Shown here one piece after another: positions 1 to 7,524 of a DNA stretch of 64,000 bases. Position 1 is the first letter of the stretch. Each line of letters begins with the position of its first letter. The notes beneath the pieces were generated by a model. It worked only from the letters and a program-made list of their open reading frames with translations, searched no databases and was not told where the DNA came from. Both the position numbers and the translations under genes were made by a program. Source of the DNA: Sphingomonas sp. (GTDB taxonomy: Bacteria; Pseudomonadota; Alphaproteobacteria; Sphingomonadales; Sphingomonadaceae); assembly GCF_026460985.1 (NCBI RefSeq), contig NZ_JAPKNM010000019.1, positions 44,805-108,804 of the forward strand. The letters are read 5' to 3'.

Positions 1-1
1 C

Positions 2-196
2 TCGATCTATCGCTGGCAGGGCAAGGTGGAGCGCGGCGAGGAAGTCCCGGCGCTGTTCAAGACCATGCCGCGGCACGCCGGGCCGCTCCGCGCGCGCATC
101 GAGGCGCTGCATCCCTATGACCTGCCTGTGGTCGAGGCCTGGCCGGCCGGCGTGGGCGACAAGGTCGGCGACTGGATCGCCGCGGAGACCGGCTGA
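2..196 (+). CDS. cutA: Divalent-cation tolerance protein CutA, C-terminal part
   Basis: The reading frame is open from base 2 and ends with TGA at 194-196, so only about the last 64 residues are in the window. The visible part contains the CutA signature region SIYRWQGKVE, then EVPALFKTMP and a C-terminal HPYDLPVV...W block, which match the CutA1 trimer fold. CutA proteins are small (about 105-110 residues) PII-like trimers linked to copper and other divalent-cation tolerance; their exact role is unsettled. The stop overlaps the start of the next gene (ATGA), so the two are probably co-translated. Family assignment is by recognised motif order. Confidence 0.85.
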   Translation, partial: SIYRWQGKVERGEEVPALFKTMPRHAGPLRARIEALHPYDLPVVEAWPAGVGDKVGDWIAAETG

Positions 197-1044
197 TGCT
201 GCTCGCCGCCGTCATGCTCCAGGCCGGCATCGCGGCCCCGGCCTTCGCGCCGCCGCTCGGCGCGCCGCTCCGCATCGTCACCGAACGCACCGAGACCTCG
301 CCCGATGTGCGGCAATACAGGCTCGAGCGGCTGGTCCGCTTTGCCCGGGAGGACAAGGGCTATCGCGCCGAGGCCGTGCTGCTCCGCCAGAGTGCCGCAG
401 CGCCCGAGGCCTTGGCCAACCTCGTCGAGCGCGGGCTTGCCGCGCTGGCGGGCCGCACGATCGTGGTGCACCTCGACGACAAGGGCCATGTCCTCGCGGT
501 CGAGGACATGGCTGCTCTGTGGGACCAGGTCTGCCAGGGCGTGGCCCAGGCCGCCGCGAGCCGGCGCAGCCTTCCGCCGGGCGAGGCGGATGCGCTCGCG
601 GCCAAATTGGTCACGCCGCTCCGCGCCCTCCCCGCCGAGCGCCAGCGCGCGCTGCTCGCCACCTTGGTCACCGCGGCGATCATGACCGATCCCTGGGATC
701 CGGTCGGCAGCTCCGCGCCGGTCCGGCTCCCCGGCGTCTCGCCCTTCGGCACGCCGGTAACGCTGGAAGGCACCCGTAGCACCGCCGCAGCGCAGGGTGG
801 CCTTTTCGAGGCGATCAGCCTGGCCTCGGCCACCGTAACGCTTCCCGCCCAGGGCACCGCCCCGGCCCGCGACGGCGCGGTCTCGCTCGAACGCCGCCGC
901 ACCTTCGATCCCCGGACCGGCATGCTCGCCGCCGCGATCGACACCGTGCGCAACACCAGCGGCACCGGCTCCACGGCGCGCGAAGTCCTACTGGTGACGA
1001 AGGTCCGCATCGAGCCCGCGAGCCCGGACAACTGGCCGCGCTGA
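196..1044 (+). CDS. Exported protein of unknown function
   Basis: This encodes 282 residues that start [18 protein letters not shown], a short hydrophobic leader with an Ala-rich cleavage site, so the product is probably exported to the periplasm. I do not recognise the mature domain. It is mostly alpha/beta in composition, with a run of alternating polar strands near the end ([10 protein letters not shown]). The ATG overlaps the cutA stop by one base, so translation is likely coupled to cutA. No transmembrane segment follows the leader and no catalytic motif is evident. The function is left open. Confidence 0.75.
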   Translation: MLLAAVMLQAGIAAPAFAPPLGAPLRIVTERTETSPDVRQYRLERLVRFAREDKGYRAEAVLLRQSAAAPEALANLVERGLAALAGRTIVVHLDDKGHVLAVEDMAALWDQVCQGVAQAAASRRSLPPGEADALAAKLVTPLRALPAERQRALLATLVTAAIMTDPWDPVGSSAPVRLPGVSPFGTPVTLEGTRSTAAAQGGLFEAISLASATVTLPAQGTAPARDGAVSLERRRTFDPRTGMLAAAIDTVRNTSGTGSTAREVLLVTKVRIEPASPDNWPR

Positions 1045-1087
1045 CCGACAGGTATCATATTACCCGTCAGCAAAGCCCCCGATTTGC

Positions 1088-1116
1088 TTGACTTTCACGG
1101 GCACCTCAGCCAAATG
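1088..1116 (+). promoter_or_regulatory. Possible promoter of rplM-rpsI
   Basis: TTGACT at 1088-1093 is a good -35 hexamer; 17 bases later CAAATG at 1111-1116 is a weak -10. It lies 65 bases upstream of the rplM start, in the only non-coding gap before the ribosomal protein genes. The -35 is convincing and the -10 is not, so this is tentative. Confidence 0.3.
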
Positions 1117-1180
1117 CCCGCCAACCGCGCTGGCCGCAAGGCTGGCGCGCTCGCGTTTCATACTCGAAAGGTCACAGGCC

Positions 1181-1660
1181 ATGAAGGCGCTGATGAAGAC
1201 CACCAAGTCGGCCAAGCCGCACGAGGTGGAGAAGAAGTGGCATCTCGTCGATGCCGAGGGTCTGGTGGTCGGTCGCGCGGCGACGATCATCGCCAACGTC
1301 CTGCGCGGCAAGCACAAGACCAGCTTCACCCCGCACGTCGATTGCGGCGACAATGTCGTCGTCATCAACGCCGACAAGATCCGCTTCACCGGCAAGAAGC
1401 TGGGGCAGAAGGTCTATTACAAGCACACCGGCTATGCCGGCGGCATCAAGGAAATCACCGCGGCCAAGGTGCTCGAGGGTCGTTTCCCGGAGCGCGTGCT
1501 CGAAAAGGCCGTTGAGCGCATGATCCCGCGCGGTCCGCTCGGTCGCCAGCAGATGCGCAACCTGCGCATCTTCGCCGGCTCGGAGCATCCGCACGCCGCG
1601 CAGAACCCCGAAGTCCTCGACATCGCGTCGATGAACCGCAAGAACAAGGTGGGCGCATAA
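1181..1660 (+). CDS. rplM: 50S ribosomal protein L13
   Basis: The 159-residue product is a full-length L13, an early-assembly protein of the large ribosomal subunit. Recognised blocks are the N-terminal [26 protein letters not shown], the [18 protein letters not shown] core and the conserved C-terminal [14 protein letters not shown] region (here [15 protein letters not shown]). The ATG at 1181 was chosen over an upstream in-frame ATG at 1088, because L13 starts here and AAAGG precedes it. The last base overlaps the start of rpsI, the universal rplM-rpsI pairing. Confidence 0.98.
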   Translation: MKALMKTTKSAKPHEVEKKWHLVDAEGLVVGRAATIIANVLRGKHKTSFTPHVDCGDNVVVINADKIRFTGKKLGQKVYYKHTGYAGGIKEITAAKVLEGRFPERVLEKAVERMIPRGPLGRQQMRNLRIFAGSEHPHAAQNPEVLDIASMNRKNKVGA

Positions 1661-2199
1661 TGTCCGACAACCGCCAGTCCCTCTCCGATCTCGGCGCCAT
1701 CGCCGCCGGTGAAGCGCCCGCGGGCGTTCCGGCCAGCGCCGACGAGTATCTGAACGCCCCCGCCGCGCCGGCAGTGTCGAACACGCCGCTCCGCGCGCAG
1801 GAGATCGACAAGTACGGCCGCGCCTATGCGACCGGCCGCCGCAAGGATGCCGTCGCCCGCGTCTGGCTCAAGCCCGGCACCGGCAAGATCACGATCAACG
1901 GCCGCGACCAGGAAGTCTATTTCGCGCGTCCGACGCTGCGTCTCGTCATCAACCAGCCGTTCGGCGTCGCCGAGCGCGAGGGCCAGTATGACGTGGTCTG
2001 CACCGTCAAGGGCGGCGGGCTTTCGGGCCAGGCCGGCGCGGTCAAGCACGGCATCAGCCAGGCGCTGACCCGCTTCGAGCCGGTGCTCCGCGCGCCGGTC
2101 AAGGCGGCAGGCTTCCTGACCCGCGACAGCCGCACCGTCGAGCGCAAGAAGTACGGCAAGGCCAAGGCCCGCCGCAGCTTCCAGTTCTCGAAGCGCTAA
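1660..2199 (+). CDS. rpsI: 30S ribosomal protein S9, N-terminally extended
   Basis: This encodes 179 residues. The S9 core begins near residue 50 ([22 protein letters not shown]) and ends with the canonical C-terminal tail [17 protein letters not shown], which reaches the P-site tRNA in ribosome structures. The first roughly 50 residues are an Ala/Pro-rich extension absent from the 130-residue E. coli protein; longer S9 proteins are known in alphaproteobacteria. The ATG shares one base with the rplM stop (TAATG), so the pair is translationally coupled. A rho-independent terminator follows at 2227. Confidence 0.98.
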   Translation: MSDNRQSLSDLGAIAAGEAPAGVPASADEYLNAPAAPAVSNTPLRAQEIDKYGRAYATGRRKDAVARVWLKPGTGKITINGRDQEVYFARPTLRLVINQPFGVAEREGQYDVVCTVKGGGLSGQAGAVKHGISQALTRFEPVLRAPVKAAGFLTRDSRTVERKKYGKAKARRSFQFSKR

Positions 2200-2699
2200 G
2201 CATCGGCCTTTCGGCCAGAGACAGAGGGGCGGTCCGGCAACGGGCCGCCCTTTCTCTTTGCTCGCTCGCCAAGGGCGAGAACCGCGTTGAAGACCAGACC
2301 GGCCACGGCGCCATAGACACCGGCATAACCGGCGAGCCGGGCGATCTCCCGGATGTCGTCGGCATTCTCGGCAGTGGCGATCGTGAAGCCACCAAATAGC
2401 AGCGCAAACGGCGTTGCTCCTATCAAGAACCCCCATATAATCGCGCTTATCCAGCCAACGCGCCAATGCGGTGCAAGCGCCAGATACAAAGGCACGCCCA
2501 AAAAAAGCATATGGGCGAACGCAATCGGAAGAGCGAACACGGCGACCAGCAGGAACATGGCGGGATTGAGTGGCAAAGGCGACGCGCCACCCGTGAGCGC
2601 CACCGCGACCACTACCGAACCGAGGAGCCCCGATACGAGGGGCGCCAACACGAACGCCCTCCAAAGATAGCGCGGAGACTTGGTATCCGAATCCGTCAT
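2196..2699 (-). CDS. Small integral membrane protein, last gene of the DUF4166 operon
   Basis: The 167-residue product has four predicted membrane segments: around [20 protein letters not shown] (18-40), a long one near residues 48-78, [19 protein letters not shown] (85-105), and [21 protein letters not shown] near 125-147. The tail is basic. I recognise no family. The start codon overlaps the stop of the upstream dehydrogenase-DUF4166 gene (ATGA at 2696-2699), so it belongs to the same leftward operon. Its stop overlaps the end of rpsI by four bases, and the rpsI terminator lies within its coding region. It may be a membrane partner of the DUF4166 proteins (inference from linkage only). Confidence 0.75.
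   Translation of the reverse strand: MTDSDTKSPRYLWRAFVLAPLVSGLLGSVVVAVALTGGASPLPLNPAMFLLVAVFALPIAFAHMLFLGVPLYLALAPHWRVGWISAIIWGFLIGATPFALLFGGFTIATAENADDIREIARLAGYAGVYGAVAGLVFNAVLALGERAKRKGGPLPDRPSVSGRKADA
2227..2259 (+). terminator. Rho-independent terminator of rplM-rpsI
   Basis: GGGCGGTCC (2227-2235) pairs with GGGCCGCCC (2242-2250) with one G-T wobble and a 6-base loop, followed by TTTCTCTTT. It sits 28 bases after the rpsI stop but inside the 3' end of the opposing membrane-protein gene (2196-2699), whose last codons therefore encode this hairpin. Confidence 0.85.
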
Positions 2700-4324
2700 G
2701 CAAGGGGCTCCAGCCAGCCGGTGTAATCGATGACGCGCCCGATCAGCGGCAGCGCGACCCCGACTTCGAAGCGGAAACGCCCCTCCTCCTCCTCCCACTC
2801 GCGCGCCGCGATGCGGGGGCCGAGCACACGCGGCATCGGGATGCCGAAGACCGTCCAGCGCCGCAGCGCCATCCCCAGCCCGGCCCCGTCCGCGGGCAGA
2901 TCGAATGCGAAGCGCAGCGGACCGAAGCGCTCGGCGACGCCGCTCCCCGCTTGCGAGAGTTCGCTCGCGAAGCGGTGTCCGCCAAAGTCGCGCGTCCATC
3001 GCTCCTTGCCGCCCTCTTCCGCGAACATGACGTGGAGCGGATAGTCGCCGCTCGGCGGAAAGCGCATGATGTCGCCGATCAGCCGCGCAAGCGGGTGGCT
3101 GCCACGCTTCACGCTCCCCTCGCCCGCCGCGCCGCCATCGCCGTTCAGCTCGTGCATCGCGCGGACCGCCATCGGCAGCGCCTCGAAGCGCGTGCCCATG
3201 GCGCGGGCATAGAGCGGGATCACTTCACACTCGCGCGCCTCATGGCCGATCGCGAGCGGCGCTAAGAGCGGCTCGAACTGGTCGAGCGTCAGCAGCCCCG
3301 CCGCGTCGCGGGCGCCGGGCGCGATGCGCCCCGCCAGCATCTCCCCGGCGAGGATCGCGGCGGCTAGGGTCGGGATCTCGGGCCCGTCGCCATGGCTGGC
3401 GACCAGCGTCCAGCGCCGCTCGACTCGCCCGCCGCGCAAGACGACCGCCATCGCCGAACGATCGCTGCCGATTCGCCGCGTCAGCCGCTGGAGCGGGATC
3501 AGCCAGCGCGCCGCGCTCTCGAGCGAACCGATCCACCCCCAGCGCACCGGCCAGCTCGCCAGCCACAGGCTCAGCATCTGGAAGCCCAACTCGGTACCGG
3601 CACGAAAGGTCACCGCCGGGCGTCCGGGCAGCATCGCCGGCAGCAGGTCGTGCGCCGGCACATCGGCCAACGCGACCCAGCGGCGCAGCGCCGGCCGCCC
3701 GGTCACCGCCAGGCGTACGCGGCGCAGTTCCTGCCAGCCATGCCCCATGCCCCAGCGTCGTCCGCGCCACAGCCGCAGCGGCTTGCCGACATAGCTCAGG
3801 ATCGCGCGCGCCACCGATGCGCCGCCGACCGCCCGATTGGACGCGCTGATCACGATCTCGACCTGCGCGACGGCCTCCATGCCCTCCGCGAGCTTTCGCG
3901 CCACCGCGCCGGACAGCGCAGGCTCGCTCGACGCGCCCGTCACCACCGCCACCCCGGCCGCGCGCGCCGCCTTGTCGAGGCCGCCGATGCCGGTGACGAA
4001 ATCGCGCGCATCGGCGAGATCGAGATAGGGTATCCGCATCGCGATACAGGCTTCGGGCACCGTATAGCCGCTCGCCTGGAACGGCCCCGCGGCATCGATC
4101 ACCAGATCCGGCCGGACGCGCGCCATGACCATGCCGATCCCGTTGGTACGATCGGCGACCACCGCCTCGCATCCCCCGAGCCCCGCGCAGAACGCCGCGC
4201 CCTTGTCGGCGCTGCGCCCGGCAACGATCACTTCGTGCCCCGCCGCGAGCAATCGTCGCGTGAGTCGCGCGCCGAAGCCGCCATAGCCGCCGATCACCAG
4301 GATGCGGCTCATCGGACGCGTCAT
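2696..4324 (-). CDS. Saccharopine dehydrogenase-like NAD(P)-binding domain fused to DUF4166
   Basis: The 542-residue product has two parts. Residues 1 to about 360 form a saccharopine dehydrogenase-type Rossmann domain: ILVIGGYGGFGARL at the N-terminus is the dinucleotide-binding glycine motif, followed by VVADRTNG and a LVIDAAGPFQASGY active-site-like segment. From about residue 390 the protein matches DUF4166 (HPLARLIGDIMRFP, the WTRDFGGHRFAS block, a GPLRFAFDL block, a final GRFRFEVGVALP block). It starts at 4324, overlapping the stop of the separate DUF4166 gene by ATGA, and its own stop overlaps the next start. Substrate unknown; an oxidoreductase acting with the DUF4166 partner is inferred. 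Confidence 0.88.
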   Translation of the reverse strand: MTRPMSRILVIGGYGGFGARLTRRLLAAGHEVIVAGRSADKGAAFCAGLGGCEAVVADRTNGIGMVMARVRPDLVIDAAGPFQASGYTVPEACIAMRIPYLDLADARDFVTGIGGLDKAARAAGVAVVTGASSEPALSGAVARKLAEGMEAVAQVEIVISASNRAVGGASVARAILSYVGKPLRLWRGRRWGMGHGWQELRRVRLAVTGRPALRRWVALADVPAHDLLPAMLPGRPAVTFRAGTELGFQMLSLWLASWPVRWGWIGSLESAARWLIPLQRLTRRIGSDRSAMAVVLRGGRVERRWTLVASHGDGPEIPTLAAAILAGEMLAGRIAPGARDAAGLLTLDQFEPLLAPLAIGHEARECEVIPLYARAMGTRFEALPMAVRAMHELNGDGGAAGEGSVKRGSHPLARLIGDIMRFPPSGDYPLHVMFAEEGGKERWTRDFGGHRFASELSQAGSGVAERFGPLRFAFDLPADGAGLGMALRRWTVFGIPMPRVLGPRIAAREWEEEEGRFRFEVGVALPLIGRVIDYTGWLEPLA

Positions 4325-5007
4325 GCCGCGCCGTCCCGCGGATCGGCGAACACCGCGAGCTGGTGGACCAGCTCGCCCAGCCACGGATGGACGAGATCGA
4401 GCGTGAAGGCGAAATGGCCGCGCCCCAGATCGGTATGGCCGACGACGAGGTGGCCGAGCAATGCATTCGGGATGCGCAGCCGCAGCGGACCGGCCCGCAC
4501 GAAATAGTGATCGCTGACGAAGAGCAGCGCGCCGCCCGCCTCTTCGAGCCGCAGCGCGATGCCCAACCCCAGCCCGAGATACTCCTCGAGCCCCGTCGGC
4601 CCGGCGAAACGCTTCGCGCTGTGGATAACCTGTGGAAAACCGTGGCGACGGCCATATTGGCGCGTCCAATATTGGTTCCAGCCGCCCTCGTCCGCCGTCA
4701 CGCTGACGCTCGCGGCGACGCCGGTATCGGTGCCCAATGGCAGCGGCGCCCCCACCAGCCGCGCGAGCTGCGCGAACAGCCAGCCCGCCCGGCTCATCCG
4801 GCATTCGGCGACCTCGCCGACATAAGTGACGCACGCGCCCTCGCCGATCTTGCGCAGGAAGCGCCGGCGCACGGCGGGCGGGAGGAACAGCCAGCGCGCG
4901 CCCAGCAAGCGCGCGAACGGGCTTTCGCCCTCCGTCCGCACCGGCGCCACTCGCGGATCCCACGCCGCGTAGCGCTCCAGCCCCGCCGCTTCGACTGCAA
5001 TCCCCAT
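4321..5007 (-). CDS. Stand-alone DUF4166 protein
   Basis: The 228-residue product is a single DUF4166 domain: SPFARLLGARWLFLPPAVRR, then MSRAGWLFAQLARLVGAPLP, the WTRQYGRRHGFPQ block, a GPLRLRIP block and HFAFTLDLVHPWLGELV. The order of conserved blocks matches the C-terminal half of the neighbouring fusion, so the operon carries two copies of this domain. The ATG at 5007 was chosen because AGAAAGAGCTGACA precedes it; an in-frame ATG further upstream (5058) would add 17 unconserved residues. The biochemical function of DUF4166 is not known to me. The GbsR-like gene ends 63 bases upstream on the same strand. Confidence 0.85.
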   Translation of the reverse strand: MGIAVEAAGLERYAAWDPRVAPVRTEGESPFARLLGARWLFLPPAVRRRFLRKIGEGACVTYVGEVAECRMSRAGWLFAQLARLVGAPLPLGTDTGVAASVSVTADEGGWNQYWTRQYGRRHGFPQVIHSAKRFAGPTGLEEYLGLGLGIALRLEEAGGALLFVSDHYFVRAGPLRLRIPNALLGHLVVGHTDLGRGHFAFTLDLVHPWLGELVHQLAVFADPRDGAA

Positions 5008-5070
5008 TGTCAGCTCTTTCTGTAAAGACCGAAATCCACTGGCACGGCGACGCCGCACCCGCCCCTCGCC

Positions 5071-5637
5071 TCAGCTCTCCTTGGAACGCCCTCCCGGCAG
5101 GAAGGACAGCACGCGCTTGCCCATCTTGATCAGCAGCATCAGCCGGTTCGGCGGAATCGCGATCATCTGCTGGTACCAATCGTCGATCGTCACGACGAAG
5201 CCGTGCATCGCCTCGATACGCTCGCGCGCGACGCGGCCGATGCGGGGGTCGTCCTTCGCCTCGTCGGCACACACGCGAAGCGCGGCGACCGCGGGATCGA
5301 TCTCGCGCTCCTTGCGGCCCTGCGCGATCCGCGTGAGCATCTGCATCAGGTCGACCTCGGCCTCATAATGGTCGCGACGCTCGCCCATCACCGGCACGCG
5401 CCGGATCAGCTTCCAGCCGAGCAGTTCCTTGAGGCTGTTGGAGGTGTTGCTCCGCGCGATCCGCAGCGTGTCGCTGATCTCCTCCGCATTGAGCGGGCGG
5501 TCGCTGAGATAGAGCAAGGCATGGATCTGCGCGACCGAGCGGTTGACGCCCCATTGCCCACCCATCTCGCCCCAGTGCAGCACGAACTGCTGGACGGCGG
5601 CGGGGAGCATTGCGCTACTGTCTGCCATTTCTGTCAT
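5071..5637 (-). CDS. GbsR/MarR-family transcriptional regulator
   Basis: The 188-residue product has a winged-helix DNA-binding region near residues 20-90: SVAQIHALLYLSDRPLNAEEISDTLRIARSNTSNSLKEL is typical of the GbsR subgroup of MarR-like regulators, followed by the wing GERRDHYEAEVDLMQML. The C-terminus is basic and hydrophobic (LIKMGKRVLSFLPGGR). The ATG at 5637 lies in the centre of a perfect 20-base palindrome and 6 bases after a -10 hexamer, with no Shine-Dalgarno, so a leaderless, autoregulated transcript is inferred. ATG 5628 (MADSS) is an alternative start. It is the first gene of the leftward DUF4166 operon and the obvious candidate regulator of it. Confidence 0.88.
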   Translation of the reverse strand: MTEMADSSAMLPAAVQQFVLHWGEMGGQWGVNRSVAQIHALLYLSDRPLNAEEISDTLRIARSNTSNSLKELLGWKLIRRVPVMGERRDHYEAEVDLMQMLTRIAQGRKEREIDPAVAALRVCADEAKDDPRIGRVARERIEAMHGFVVTIDDWYQQMIAIPPNRLMLLIKMGKRVLSFLPGGRSKES

Positions 5638-5672
5638 GACAGAAATATATGTCGAACCAGCGAGGGAGTCAA
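5627..5672 (-). promoter_or_regulatory. Leaderless promoter with 20-bp palindromic operator for the GbsR/DUF4166 operon
   Basis: Read on the minus strand: TTGACT (5672-5667) as -35, 17 bases, TATATT (5649-5644) as -10, six bases, then the ATG at 5637. The palindrome ATTTCTGTCATGACAGAAAT (5646-5627) is perfect over 20 bases. It overlaps the edge of the -10, the predicted start point and the start codon. Binding there would block the operon, so autorepression by the GbsR-like protein is the natural reading. Confidence 0.75.
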
Positions 5673-5836
5673 CGCGTCGACAGATCGCGCCCGCGCGCGA
5701 TCGTGGGGAGCCGCCCAGCATCGCAAGGAGAAGATCTGGATAAAATTTTCTTAGTCATTCCTGCACGTTGCTGGATTGACCCTCTAAATTTATGCATAAG
5801 AGTGCAGGTTGCGCGCGCGCAGCGGGGGATCATCCA

Positions 5837-7513
5837 GTGTTCAGGCCATGCGTATCGGCTGCGCTCGGCGTAGCTTTTCTCTCGGTGCTGTCCGGCTGTG
5901 ACGGCGGCGGCAGCAGCAGCGGTGGCTCCAGCGGCGGCGTCGTCTCGGTCACGCCCGCACCCACCCCTACTCCGACCTTCACCGAGGGTGACGCCGCGCG
6001 GCTCGCCAAGCAGGCAAGCTTCGGCCCGACGCCAGCGCTCGTCGCGCGGATCAAGGAGTTGGGCGCGAATGCCTGGCTCGACGAACAGTTCGCCGCGACC
6101 GGAAGCACCTATTCCGACCTTGCCGCGCCGGTGCGCCGAGACTTCTGCACCAGCGGCGACGCGGTCTGCTCGCGCCAGCATTTCTCGCGCGTGCCGGCGG
6201 CGATGCGCTTCTATGCCGACGCCGTGATGGCGCCCGACCAGCTGCGCCAGCGCGTCGCCTTCGCACTCGGCCAGATGATCGTCGCCTCCGAGGCCGAAGT
6301 GAACGCGGCCGCGGGCATCGCGGCGTTCAACCAGATCTTCCTCGACAACGCCTTCGGCAATTTCCGCGACGTGCTCGCCCGCGTGACGATGCTCGGGTAC
6401 ATGGGCGACTATCTCGACATGGCCGACAGCAACAAGTCGGCACCGTCGGAGAATTATGCCCGCGAGCTGCTTCAGCTCTTTTCGATGGGCCCCGACCAGC
6501 TCAACATCGATGGCACGCCCAAGCTCGACGGCACCGGCGCGCGCCAGCCCAACTACACGCCCGACGATATTCGCGGCGTCGCCCGCGCGCTCACCGGCTG
6601 GACCTATGCCCGCATCGGCGGCGCCCCGATCACCGACGGCGGCGCGCGCGACTATTCGCAGCCGATGATCGCGGTGCCGGCGCGCTATGACGGCACCGCC
6701 AAGTCCTTCCTCGGCACCGATGTCGCCGCCGGCGCGACGCAGGAGGCGAGCGTCGCCGCGGTGATCGACGCGGCGTTCAACAACCCTTCCACCCCGCCCT
6801 TCGTGTCGAAGTTCCTGATCGCGCACCTCGTCACGCCCAACCCGACGCCGGCCTATGTCGGCCGGGTCGCGGCGGTGTTCGTGAACAACGGCAGCGGCGT
6901 CCGCGGCGACCTCAAGGCCGTGGTCCGCGCGATCCTGACCGATGCCGAGGCCCGCAATGCGCCGGGCGCCGCCGCGGGCAAGGTCAAGGAGCCGATCCTG
7001 CTGATGACCGGCCTCGCCCGCGTCATCGGCTTCACCACCGACGGCTATGCCTTCGTCAACCGCGACGGCGCTATGGCCCAGCCGGTGATGCGCGCACCCT
7101 CGGTGTTCAACTTCTATCCGCAGGACTTTCCGCTCCCCGGCAGCACCATGCTCAGGAGCCCGGCCTCCAAACTGCTCAACACCTCGACCGTGCTGCGCTG
7201 GCACAATTTCGTCTATGACTGGACGGTCGGCGGCGACGCCACCCGCGCCGAATTCTCGGTCAGTTCCGGCCTGCCCGGCTCGTCGCTCACCCAGCCGGTG
7301 TGGAGCAATTGGGAAGCACTCGATGTCGACGCGATGGCCACGCGGATCGACCTGCTGATGTTCGCGAACACGCTGACCCAGCCGCAGAAGGACGCGCTCA
7401 AGGCCGCCGGCAACGCGATCACCCATGTCGATCCGGCGACCCAGGCCCGCAAGCGCGCCCAGATGATGCTCTACGTCGCGGCCTCGAGCCCGCTCTTCCT
7501 GGTCGATCGGTAA
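5837..7513 (+). CDS. DUF1800-family lipoprotein
   Basis: The product has about 558 residues. From the GTG at 5837 it begins with a short leader ending in FLSVLSGC, a textbook lipobox, followed by a Gly/Ser linker, so it is probably an outer-membrane or periplasmic lipoprotein. The remainder is DUF1800: DAARLAKQASFGPT near the start, QLRQRVAFALGQM, the NYARELLQLFSMG signature, and RAPSVFNFYPQDFP. The GTG is preferred because GGGGGA lies 7 bases upstream; ATG 5792 in frame has no ribosome site and would lengthen the leader. The next gene encodes a DUF1501 protein, the usual partner. The activity of DUF1800 is not known. Confidence 0.9.
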   Translation: MFRPCVSAALGVAFLSVLSGCDGGGSSSGGSSGGVVSVTPAPTPTPTFTEGDAARLAKQASFGPTPALVARIKELGANAWLDEQFAATGSTYSDLAAPVRRDFCTSGDAVCSRQHFSRVPAAMRFYADAVMAPDQLRQRVAFALGQMIVASEAEVNAAAGIAAFNQIFLDNAFGNFRDVLARVTMLGYMGDYLDMADSNKSAPSENYARELLQLFSMGPDQLNIDGTPKLDGTGARQPNYTPDDIRGVARALTGWTYARIGGAPITDGGARDYSQPMIAVPARYDGTAKSFLGTDVAAGATQEASVAAVIDAAFNNPSTPPFVSKFLIAHLVTPNPTPAYVGRVAAVFVNNGSGVRGDLKAVVRAILTDAEARNAPGAAAGKVKEPILLMTGLARVIGFTTDGYAFVNRDGAMAQPVMRAPSVFNFYPQDFPLPGSTMLRSPASKLLNTSTVLRWHNFVYDWTVGGDATRAEFSVSSGLPGSSLTQPVWSNWEALDVDAMATRIDLLMFANTLTQPQKDALKAAGNAITHVDPATQARKRAQMMLYVAASSPLFLVDR

Positions 7514-7524
7514 GGGGAACCCAG

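Noticed and set aside
2696..5272. An 858-residue minus-strand frame that appears to start upstream of the dehydrogenase-DUF4166 gene
   Set aside because: Its first 300 residues are out of frame with the well-conserved stand-alone DUF4166 gene, so only the part from 4324 is real.
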